From Opitutia bacterium UBA5964 (GTDB taxonomy: Bacteria > Verrucomicrobiota > Verrucomicrobiia > Opitutales > Coraliomargaritaceae): DNA of 5,042 bases. The DNA lies in contig DJBY01000096.1 in the NCBI GenBank assembly GCA_002430605.1, positions 1 through 5,042 of the forward strand, written 5' to 3'. A program made the position numbers and the translations under genes. The notes under the pieces were generated by a model, which did no database searches, was not told the DNA's origin, and saw nothing but the letters and a program-made list of their open reading frames with translations. Below, piece by piece: positions 1-5,042 of the stretch (position 1 is its first letter; every line of letters begins with the position of its first letter).

Positions 1-32
1 CATGAGTTATTGTTCGCAATGCAATGGCAATG

Positions 33-52
33 ACAGAACCCCATTCTGTTTT
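33..52 (+). terminator. Weak hairpin with short T run, possible terminator
   Basis: A perfect 6-bp stem (ACAGAA at 33-38, TTCTGT at 44-49) closes a 5-nt loop, and the T run reaches base 52. Read on the plus strand it resembles a weak intrinsic terminator for a gene ending left of the window. The stem has few G:C pairs and the T run is short, so it may be chance. The rest of bases 1-148 shows no recognisable gene on either strand. Confidence 0.22.
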
Positions 53-148
53 GAAAATCAGCAATACTTGGACTGGTGCCTTTGTCTTCCTCGGTTATCG
101 AGAAACACTCGGGGCTGCTCGATTATCCAGCTTTGGCGGTCGTCGGAT

Positions 149-862
149 TCAGTGCTGTTTGTGTTTGATGATATTCAGAGCTGCGATGTCTTTCAGCTTT
201 TGCTGTAGCTGTGGTAGTCGTAGTTGGCTGGCAGAGTCGGGAGGGAGATGTCCGGATAGGGCTTCTAGAAAGTCCTCATTTGCTTCTAATAATTGAATGC
301 TGGGGATTAGGTAGTTTCTTAAATCTTCTGGTGCGTCATTGATTTCTTCAACAATTTTAGCACGTCCATCTATGACCGTGATGAAATCTTCCAGATCATG
401 GCTGGCATAAAAGTCGCCTTCGCCGCGTTCAGTGAAAGTTAAATACTTGGTGACTAGAAATCCTACCGGTGAGACGATCCTTAGAGTGGTATGCGCATAC
501 TCGGTCTCAATCGAATGGTCTAAGACTTCGGCGAACCATGTGGTGTTTAAGCCGATTTGTTCTCCTTGGGTTGGCATCATATCGACGGTGAGCTCACCTA
601 ATCGCCAGCGGCAGATCGGGGCATCTGTGCTCATGTCGTGCTCAAATCCGTGTTGGCGCAGTGTGGCTTCAATGTCGGAGTAACGTGCGGTGCTGAGTAG
701 TTCGACAATCACATCCACATCATCGGTCGGTCGGGCAGGTGAGAACTCTGGATTGTCAATTAAGAGGTTAACGATCGAGCCGCCGGTGAAGGCATAGTTG
801 AGACCAGTTGGATCGAGTTTTCCTGCAACCGCGCGGAGTGCGCCAATATTAAGCGGCGGCAT
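149..862 (-). CDS. AbiEii/MNT-like nucleotidyltransferase, putative toxin of an HTH-NTase pair
   Basis: This 237-aa protein has the polymerase-beta-type minimal nucleotidyltransferase fold signature. G27-G28-S29 is followed by D48 and D50 (TDDVDV), then a third acidic residue D94 (LTVDMMPT). A lysine (K139, in LVTKY) and an HDLED acidic motif (155-159) complete the pattern of AbiEii-class type IV toxins. Such enzymes transfer nucleotides from NTPs to RNA or protein acceptors in the cytoplasm; the acceptor here cannot be read from sequence. The C-terminal third looks helical. The length is normal for this group and no catalytic position appears lost. The start overlaps the end of the upstream HTH gene by 14 bp and has no clear Shine-Dalgarno, so translation is probably coupled. 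I recall this HTH-NTase pair as a recurring arrangement in bacteria, mostly labelled hypothetical. The toxin role is inferred from family and operon; a housekeeping nucleotidyltransferase role is the alternative. Confidence 0.85.
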   Translation of the reverse strand: MPPLNIGALRAVAGKLDPTGLNYAFTGGSIVNLLIDNPEFSPARPTDDVDVIVELLSTARYSDIEATLRQHGFEHDMSTDAPICRWRLGELTVDMMPTQGEQIGLNTTWFAEVLDHSIETEYAHTTLRIVSPVGFLVTKYLTFTERGEGDFYASHDLEDFITVIDGRAKIVEEINDAPEDLRNYLIPSIQLLEANEDFLEALSGHLPPDSASQLRLPQLQQKLKDIAALNIIKHKQH

Positions 863-1364
863 GTTCGTTGAGGCGTTTCTCTAAGAGTTGTTCGGCCAGT
901 TTGCGCTCGCGCGCACGTCCGATGCGTAGTGCATCGACCAGCGCGAGCAGCTCGTAAAGTTCCGGATTGTTTTGAGCTGCTTGAGGCTCGCTTCGATACA
1001 GGGGTTTGATGGCGACACCTTGCACGTCGCCATTTGGATCAGGCCAGACGGGAATGGGTTGGTTAGACGAGGCAAATTGATCGGCTAAGATCGGTGCGGC
1101 CCAAGCGGTTGGCATCCCGCGGGTCATTTCCTTCGGAGACACGGCGAAAGCGTAAGGCACGCCATGCACTAGGAATTTTAGAAATGCCTTCTTTCGGATG
1201 GATCTATCAATCGGGTTCAACAGCCGAGACTCACTCAAGCGACGCTCTGCAGCATGCACTTCAGAGGCACTCATTCCGAGTGTTAGCGCCTTTTCGGCGT
1301 AGCTCGAGGAGTGCTTGTCTTTGCATATTAATAGCGCAACCATGATGTCTTGTGGCTTGATCAT
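849..1364 (-). CDS. Helix-turn-helix protein, putative antitoxin/autorepressor of the NTase operon
   Basis: This 171-aa protein is the first gene of the operon. Residues about 5-50 form a winged-helix/HTH-like segment: a hydrophobic first helix (QDIMVALLI), then SYAEKALTLGMSASEVHAAERRL, which has the turn at G30-M31-S32 and a recognition-helix pattern. The middle part (LVHGVPYAF, TRGMPTAWAAP, PVWPDPNGDVQG) and the charged C-terminal helix (LYELLALVDALRIGRARERKLAEQLLEKRL) fit a conserved hypothetical family that I recall sitting next to nucleotidyltransferases. It probably binds its own promoter, where a perfect palindrome lies 15-31 bp upstream, and may neutralise the NTase in the manner of AbiEi. 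Both roles are inferred. Start: ATG at 1362-1364 gives the family-like N-terminus MIKPQD but has no Shine-Dalgarno. The second Met (codon 8, 1341-1343) would better suit a promoter whose -10 is the TATATA just upstream. It overlaps the NTase gene by 14 bp. Confidence 0.82.
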   Translation of the reverse strand: MIKPQDIMVALLICKDKHSSSYAEKALTLGMSASEVHAAERRLSESRLLNPIDRSIRKKAFLKFLVHGVPYAFAVSPKEMTRGMPTAWAAPILADQFASSNQPIPVWPDPNGDVQGVAIKPLYRSEPQAAQNNPELYELLALVDALRIGRARERKLAEQLLEKRLNEHAAA

Positions 1365-1401
1365 TAAGTATATACGCTATTCGCGAATCGCGAATGGTCA
1401 A
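1365..1401 (-). promoter_or_regulatory. Palindromic operator and promoter region of the HTH-NTase operon
   Basis: Bases 1379-1395 are a perfect inverted repeat: arms ATTCGCGA and TCGCGAAT with one central base. This is the dyad expected for a dimeric HTH repressor. On the minus strand it is directly preceded by a TTGACC -35-like hexamer (1396-1401) and followed by TATATA within 14 bp of the start codon. The distance between those hexamers (21 bp) is longer than ideal, so the promoter elements are tentative, whereas the palindrome itself is read directly. The natural binding candidate is the product of the first gene of the operon. Confidence 0.6.
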
Positions 1402-1459
1402 GTCTCTTTAATCGTGTTTTGCTGCTGGGTTTTGCCTGGTTATAGACATAACGACATGA

Positions 1460-1654
1460 CACCGTCCGAGGCTCTCCCATTCCCTCTGGTGGGCCGTCGT
1501 CACCCTGACGGCCGTGGGCTACGGTGATGTGACTCCGGTGACTGTCGGCGGTAAAGTATTCACCTTCTTTGTGCTGATTGTTGGGCTGCGGATCGCCGCA
1601 GTTCCAACGGGACAGTTTGCCTTTGCATTGTCGAAAGCACGTGAGGGGGAATAG
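1460..1654 (+). pseudogene. C-terminal remnant of a potassium ion channel (pore and last helix)
   Basis: The frame closed by TAG at 1652-1654 reads LWWAVVTLTAVGYGDVTP and then a hydrophobic inner helix with VPTG, ending in ALSKAREGE. This is the pore helix, the K+ selectivity filter (TAVGYGD at 1508-1528) and the S6/M2 helix of a voltage-gated-type bacterial potassium channel. In the family these segments line the membrane pore and are preceded by a voltage sensor or at least an outer helix. Here the frame is closed by TGA at 1457-1459, and nothing upstream resembles the missing part, because the promoter of the opposing HTH-NTase operon begins within about 60 bp. No start codon or ribosome site is convincing. 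About 55 codons of pore and tail survive in frame with a natural end, so this looks like a truncation by insertion or deletion and not slow decay. Confidence 0.85.
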
Positions 1655-1805
1655 GCGCGTCTTTGGGGGCGGGTGGTAGAATTCTTTGAACTGTGGGGAA
1701 ATCTCTTTGCTGTTCTTGAGGATGTTTATTTTGACCCAATTTGGTTCCCTCGTGTTCCTCTTGTTGCTGTATGTTTATTGGTGCGGCGTATTATTGCCGG
1801 ACGGA
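1655..1805. other. Intergenic spacer with a short hydrophobic ORF, function unknown
   Basis: Between the channel remnant and the second nucleotidyltransferase gene there is a T-rich plus-strand stretch. It contains an ATG at 1722 opening a 31-codon frame (stop 1815-1817) whose product would be one membrane helix (GSLVFLLLLYVYW). It could be a chance ORF in T-rich DNA, a remnant of a membrane protein, or a small membrane peptide gene. An AGG touches the ATG, too close for a normal ribosome site. I do not call it a gene. Confidence 0.3.
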
Positions 1806-2506
1806 TTATCGGTCTAAGTGCTTCAGGAAATTTCGCACTGACTCGCTGGGATGTGCTTTCATCGCGTCAATCGGTAGGGAATCTTCCAAGTCACTGGCGT
1901 TTAAGTGTCCTTTTGTCATCGCTGAGCGGAGATTCTGCTTATGTTGCGTCAACCATTTGATGATCCGCTGCGGGCGTGCCTCTTCGGTTGTATGGGCGAG
2001 CACCTCTTCAATAAAGCATCGTGATACAGGCACTAGCAGTCGGAGGTGTTTCAGGTCTTGTCGTCCTTCTTGAGGGATGGAGTCGAGGTTCGCTAGTTTT
2101 GCTTGAAATAGGGCGATCGGTGTGAGGAACCACATTAGTTTACCCGCATATTGAATGGGCATCGCCTGATCGTGGATGTCTTCGTCGGTTAGTCCATTTA
2201 CAGAGCGGAGGATTTCAGCGTCCTGTCCTTTCGGGCCTCGGAGTGCATGCGTCACCAATCGCATTCGGCCTTTAGTCGGTATATCGGAACCTTGGTCCAG
2301 TTCGGGGGGAGCTTTAGGCGGGGAACTCGTCGATAGAAGTCGGCATCGCGACTAGTAAAAGGCTCGAACTGCAGAATAACAGGGTTTTTCTCTCGGTATT
2401 TTTCCGCCCACAAGTTGACTGCTTGTCCGCCAACCAAGAGAAGTCCTGTGCCTTCGTCGAGAAGGTCGAGGTAGTCCTTAACTGTGCGCTCTCGAATCAA
2501 TCGCAA
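1806..2506 (-). pseudogene. Second nucleotidyltransferase of the MNT/AbiEii type, frame broken at a C6 run
   Basis: Two overlapping minus-strand frames together encode one nucleotidyltransferase. The first (from TTG at 2504-2506 to TGA at 2252-2254) carries LLLVGGQAVNLW (GGQ at 26-28) and TSRDADF (D54, D56), the metal-binding start of the fold. The second (to TAA at 1806-1808) carries GQDAEIL, then TPIALFQAK and QEGRQDLKHL. Inserting one C into the C6 tract at 2304-2309 joins them into 233 aa with D96/E98, K137 and D151. These offsets nearly match those of the intact enzyme at 149-862 (D48/D50, D94, K139, D156), which strongly supports a single one-base event. The third carboxylate may be D96 or E98. 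As written, only an 84-aa N-terminal fragment, or a 152-aa fragment from ATG 2264, could be made. TTG is the earliest in-frame start, since a TAA lies four codons upstream of it. The gene follows a 69-aa partner with a 29-bp overlap. Confidence 0.8.
2304..2309 (-). repeat. C6 homopolymer at the frame break
   Basis: The minus strand reads six consecutive C exactly where the two halves of the nucleotidyltransferase change frame. One added C, or two removed, restores continuity through the codons for LPPELDQGS. Such runs are common sites of polymerase slippage and also of sequencing error. Confidence 0.75.
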
Positions 2507-2687
2507 AAGCGTTCCAGTTTATTTCAGCTTCGCTCCAAAAGTCCTGCGGTAGGATAGAGTTCTTACGCTGGATTTGAGCAGGAGTCGCTTCGCCTGATTG
2601 CATAGCAAGTTGATCTTCGCGGCGCGACTGAATGCGTGTCCGTGCGAAGTCTGGATCGAAATCTTTAGCTGTGTCGATAAGTGACAT
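2478..2687 (-). CDS. Small protein upstream of the second nucleotidyltransferase, putative partner or antitoxin
   Basis: This 69-aa soluble, highly charged protein has no signal peptide or membrane segment. Residues 14-30 (FARTRIQSRREDQLAMQ) should form an amphipathic, arginine-rich helix. They are followed by a short conserved-looking block, GEATPAQIQRKNSILP (32-47), and a tryptophan-containing tail. I recall similar short proteins with a TPxxIQRxNS block beside nucleotidyltransferase genes but know of no function. Its position as first gene of the pair, with the NTase start inside its last 29 bp, suggests a co-translated antitoxin or accessory subunit. Unlike the partner in the neighbouring operon it shows no HTH. 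A start at ATG 2685-2687 lies inside an inverted repeat that could control it. The 29-bp overlap is unusually long, so the last few residues may have been altered by a frameshift. Confidence 0.6.
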   Translation of the reverse strand: MSLIDTAKDFDPDFARTRIQSRREDQLAMQSGEATPAQIQRKNSILPQDFWSEAEINWNAFAIDSRAHS

Positions 2688-2723
2688 ATCTCATACTAGA
2701 ATGAAATTTGTGACTTATCGTCA
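2672..2723 (-). promoter_or_regulatory. Inverted repeat spanning the start of the second NTase pair
   Basis: Bases 2672-2685 and 2710-2723 are inverted copies matching at 12 of 14 positions (core CGATAAGT), separated by 24 bp. The right arm overlaps a TTGACG -35-like hexamer on the minus strand (2719-2724), and the left arm overlaps the ATG of the 69-aa gene. It could be a two-site operator for autoregulation, or an mRNA hairpin hiding the start codon. No convincing -10 hexamer is visible at normal spacing. Confidence 0.45.
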
Positions 2724-2726
2724 AGG

Positions 2727-2949
2727 TTGAGGTTTGGTGCTGCAAAGTTCGCAGAGGGCCATGTCATACTGTTTGTGGTCTTTTTCTGTGCTCGCAATCA
2801 GAACAAAAAAACTTCCGATGGAGTGGACTACGTCGTATTTCAGCAGACCGTCACATCCGGACTCGCCGCACTAGCGGTCGCCTATCCCAATGCCACTTTA
2901 GACCTTCAGGGTATGGTCTGGATGCAGGGGGAATCTGATGCGACGACTC
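2727..2949 (+). pseudogene. Internal fragment of a SASA-family sialate O-acetylesterase-like gene
   Basis: The plus-strand frame reads GAAKFAEGH at its beginning, then VDYVVFQQTVTSGLAAL, YPNATLDLQ and GMVWMQGESDA (2910-2942). The WMQGESD block with an upstream alternating helix is diagnostic of the SASA (DUF303) carbohydrate esterases, which deacetylate sialic acid or xylan-type sugars, often in the periplasm. The N-terminal catalytic GQSN block and the C-terminal Asp-His block are both missing. After GESDATT the reading turns into unrelated residues and runs into an intrinsic terminator. Between KFAEGH and DGVDYV the sequence (VILFVVFFCARNQ) does not fit the family, so there may be compensating frameshifts. 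This is a dead internal fragment left by deletions on both sides. It points the same way as the galactosidase, consistent with a former carbohydrate cluster. Confidence 0.75.
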
Positions 2950-2976
2950 TCCTATGCTCCACCACTAGATTTAAGC

Positions 2977-3006
2977 GCCCTAATATTAATCACTTAGGGC
3001 TTTTTT
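2977..3006 (+). terminator. Intrinsic (Rho-independent) terminator
   Basis: A perfect 7-bp stem (GCCCTAA at 2977-2983, TTAGGGC at 2994-3000) with a 10-nt loop is followed directly by six T (3001-3006). It works only on the plus strand, since the other side has no T run. It probably ended the esterase gene whose fragment lies just upstream, and now insulates the galactosidase gene from read-through. Confidence 0.85.
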
Positions 3007-3082
3007 ATGCCTTCGTTAAATGCCCGAAAAGGCTATCGCTTTGCGTGTCAGCTTTTAGGCGCGGTGCATCGCACGAATGAGC

Positions 3083-3145
3083 GATAGTCTGAGGTTCTAG
3101 GGCGTGCTAGAATAAGCAGTTCATCTATTCTACATTCAGACTATC
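3083..3145 (+). promoter_or_regulatory. Promoter and nested inverted repeats in the galactosidase leader
   Basis: TGCTAGAAT at 3105-3113 is an extended -10 element (TG, one base, TAGAAT), which would start transcription near 3120, about 27 nt before the ATG. No good -35 is seen, as expected for an extended -10. A perfect 10-bp inverted repeat, GATAGTCTGA (3083-3092) and TCAGACTATC (3136-3145), flanks the promoter, and its right arm ends one base before the start codon. Inside it two mutually exclusive dyads overlap: TTCTAG/CTAGAA (3095-3112) and TAGAATA/TATTCTA (3108-3132). This could be a regulator's operator or, if transcription starts further upstream, an RNA switch over the start codon. 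No Shine-Dalgarno is visible. Confidence 0.5.
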
Positions 3146-3146
3146 C

Positions 3147-5042
3147 ATGAACCAAGTTACCAAATTAACAATCTCGCTACTTTCGTTAGCGCTTTATTTT
3201 CAAGGCCTTCATGCGGAAAGCGACCAGCGGGCGACGTTTTCTGATGACGCTGCGGTGGTCGGAGTGAAGTCTGCACCCTTTAACGAGTTTACTGGTGCCT
3301 CATCGGCTGTCTTTTCGGTCGGTGGCCAACGCGAGCGCATTGGCACTCAGGGCACTCAGTTGATCGGTGCGGTTCGCGAAAGCACGGTTGCGACTCCATT
3401 TGGTGACGCCGACCTGTTTCAGGCGACGTATGGTCGAGCGGATTTCCCGTTTCAGTATACGCTTAAAATCAAGCGCTTACGGGATGTGAATGCCTTTACG
3501 GTGCAAGCGGTGATTCATAACCGTAGTAGCGAGGACATTCGCCTGCATAACTTCGACCTCTTTGATATGCGCAAGGGGCAAGGCGGTGCACTCAATGTTG
3601 CGAACCCATCCGAGTGGTTGGTCACTCCGTTGATGGAGGACTCAGACGCAGTGACTTATGACGTGGCTGAGAAACGCCTCAATGAGTCGGCGTTGTTCCA
3701 GAATGCGAATGGTGAGGGGTTCCTCGTCGGCCCTGTCGGCCCTGCGGAAGCTTACACGAATGTTCAATTTAAGGATCAAGAGTTCATTGCATCGGTTTCG
3801 ATGGACAACGTCCTCGTTCCTGCCGGCACGAGTCGTCGCAGTGAGGAGATGATCTTCTGCTTTGAACCCACCACAACGGCGACCAACATCTGGACGCGTT
3901 GGGTCGCATTCACACATGGAACCCGCCTCCATCGTGGGCCGGTTTACGGCTGGTGCAGTTGGTATGATACGACGACTAATATCACCGCAGAGCACGTGCT
4001 CAACGTGACTGACACGATCGAAGCCAACCCCAACACCTTTGGTAAGGGCATCGTTCAAATCGACGACGGTTACCAGAAGATGGACGGTGACTGGAGTGCG
4101 AATGACAAATTCCCGATGGGCATGGCAGCTGTCGCCGCGCGCGTCCGCGAGTCGGGTAACATTCCCGGTGTCTGGTTTGCGCCGCTGATGATTAACCCCG
4201 AGCACCCATGGATTGATGAGAATCCGGATGCGATTCAGACCAATGCTCAGGGTATCGCGAGCTTCATGAACGCGAATCCGTTTCACCCCGCAGGTGCGAA
4301 GTGGGTCAACCCGGATCACCCGGCGACCAAGAAATACCTGCATCAGATCATCACCGATGCGCGTGAACGTGGTTTCGGCTATATTAAGATCGACTTCAAT
4401 GGGATTGGTAGCCGCTTCGTGGATCAGACAAAGACACGCCTGCAAGTCTTCCGCGACCTGTACGCGCTATACCGCGATGCAGCGGGTGAGGACATGTATA
4501 TCCTTTCCTGCCTCGGTCAACCTACCCGTGGTGTGATTGGATTCATTGACGCCGCGCGTGTGGGGCCAGACTCTCACCCGGCGCACTTCAGTAAATGCCT
4601 TCAGTCGGTGCTTCGTTTTCAGATTTACGACAATGTGTGGTGGCAAAATGATCCGGACGTTGCCTACGTGAGTTCAACGGGCACCATGGGCGGCAAGCGC
4701 TCACTTGGTGGCACTCCACAGGGTGAGGGCATGTGGCGCACTTGGCACAACTCAGTCGGCCTCGTCGGTGGCACGTCGATGATCAGCGACCCGATCGATG
4801 CAGAAGACGTGAAGGAAAAGTGGCGCAACTTCGAAATCTTGCGCCCTGCACACACTGAGACCACACGTTTGCTGACGCTCGGTAAGTCACCTTACAATGA
4901 AGTCTTCGGTTTCGCAGCCGACCGTGTCTATGGTGACTTCGCCGTCTACAATTTTTACAATCCACGCTATGATCACGATGATTTCCGTGGCCAAAATCTG
5001 GATACAGCTAAATTTCAGAAGGCAATATCGATCGACTTCACA
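3147..5042 (+). CDS. Secreted GH36 alpha-galactosidase, 3' end cut by the window
   Basis: This enzyme hydrolyses terminal alpha-galactosides (melibiose, raffinose, galactose side chains of polysaccharides) with retention of configuration. 632 codons are visible with no stop. Residues 1-23 form a signal peptide (K6, hydrophobic LTISLLSLALYF, cleavage after LHA), so it acts outside the cytoplasm. Residues about 30-255 are the N-terminal beta-sandwich. The (beta/alpha)8 barrel starts with WCSWY (269-273) and contains QIDDGYQ (D306, D307), GVWFAPL (341-347), the nucleophile D416 in YIKIDFN, and the acid/base D475 in ARVGPDS. From about residue 570 the C-terminal beta domain begins and is truncated by the window. 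The family is usually about 700 aa, so little is missing. Start: ATG 3147 gives the only sensible signal peptide. The gene stands alone behind a terminator and its own promoter. Exact substrate preference cannot be read; other alpha-galactoside or N-acetylgalactosaminide specificities in GH36 remain possible. Confidence 0.93.
   Translation, partial: MNQVTKLTISLLSLALYFQGLHAESDQRATFSDDAAVVGVKSAPFNEFTGASSAVFSVGGQRERIGTQGTQLIGAVRESTVATPFGDADLFQATYGRADFPFQYTLKIKRLRDVNAFTVQAVIHNRSSEDIRLHNFDLFDMRKGQGGALNVANPSEWLVTPLMEDSDAVTYDVAEKRLNESALFQNANGEGFLVGPVGPAEAYTNVQFKDQEFIASVSMDNVLVPAGTSRRSEEMIFCFEPTTTATNIWTRWVAFTHGTRLHRGPVYGWCSWYDTTTNITAEHVLNVTDTIEANPNTFGKGIVQIDDGYQKMDGDWSANDKFPMGMAAVAARVRESGNIPGVWFAPLMINPEHPWIDENPDAIQTNAQGIASFMNANPFHPAGAKWVNPDHPATKKYLHQIITDARERGFGYIKIDFNGIGSRFVDQTKTRLQVFRDLYALYRDAAGEDMYILSCLGQPTRGVIGFIDAARVGPDSHPAHFSKCLQSVLRFQIYDNVWWQNDPDVAYVSSTGTMGGKRSLGGTPQGEGMWRTWHNSVGLVGGTSMISDPIDAEDVKEKWRNFEILRPAHTETTRLLTLGKSPYNEVFGFAADRVYGDFAVYNFYNPRYDHDDFRGQNLDTAKFQKAISIDFT

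Noticed and set aside
14..32. Three close copies of GCAATG near the window start
   Set aside because: Too short and irregular for a CRISPR, iteron set or attachment site.
99..111. CGAG/CTCG hairpin downstream of the intact NTase, considered as its terminator or an integron attC site
   Set aside because: Only a 4-bp stem, no T run on the minus strand, and no core sites of an integron cassette are visible.
2..296. Overlapping plus-strand open frames at the window start, considered as the missing channel N-terminus or another gene
   Set aside because: Cysteine-rich, low-quality translations with no membrane-helix order or voltage-sensor arginines; most of their length is antisense to the intact NTase.
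1786..1805. CGGC/GCCG hairpin after the second NTase stop, considered as a terminator
   Set aside because: Four-bp stem without a following T run on the minus strand.
1673..2073. Plus-strand open frames over the second NTase region
   Set aside because: They are antisense to a recognisable nucleotidyltransferase and show no family pattern of their own.
2950..3080. Tail of the open frame running on from the esterase fragment
   Set aside because: It reads through an intrinsic terminator and has no similarity to the esterase family, so it is accidental read-through.
3642..4445. 267-codon minus-strand open frame
   Set aside because: It lies wholly inside the GH36 gene, whose motifs are unmistakable on the plus strand. 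The protein has no recognisable motif and is a shadow of codon bias.

Overview
The window looks like part of a chromosome from a carbohydrate-degrading, probably marine, bacterium. A Verrucomicrobiota/Opitutales-type organism is my best guess. This is inferred from the gene content (a secreted GH36 alpha-galactosidase and the remains of a sialate O-acetylesterase-like gene) and not from any marker gene. No RNA gene, CRISPR array or transposase was found.

Layout. (1) Bases 149-1364, minus strand: an intact two-gene operon. A helix-turn-helix protein (171 aa) is followed, with a 14-bp overlap, by a 237-aa nucleotidyltransferase with all the acidic and lysine motifs of the AbiEii/MNT toxin-like class. 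A perfect 8-bp inverted repeat with a 1-nt centre lies just upstream of the first gene and is a good operator candidate. (2) Bases 1460-1654, plus strand: the C-terminal fossil of a potassium channel, keeping the selectivity filter TAVGYGD but lacking everything before the pore. (3) Bases 1806-2687, minus strand: a second, differently built pair. A 69-aa small protein is followed by another nucleotidyltransferase whose frame is broken at a run of six C. Adding one C there rebuilds a 233-aa protein whose catalytic spacing closely matches the first enzyme. (4) Bases 2727-2949, plus strand: a fossil of a SASA-family carbohydrate esterase around GMVWMQGESD, followed by an intact intrinsic terminator. 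(5) Bases 3147 to the window end, plus strand: a secreted GH36 alpha-galactosidase, cut by the window edge after 632 codons, with nested inverted repeats and an extended -10 promoter in its leader.

Interpretation. An ordinary plus-strand metabolic region (channel, esterase, galactosidase) appears to have been invaded or rearranged by two minus-strand toxin-antitoxin-like nucleotidyltransferase modules, leaving fragments of host genes between and beside them. The first module looks functional. The second is dead, mis-sequenced, or switched by homopolymer slippage. The galactosidase looks functional and is probably controlled by the repeat-rich leader.
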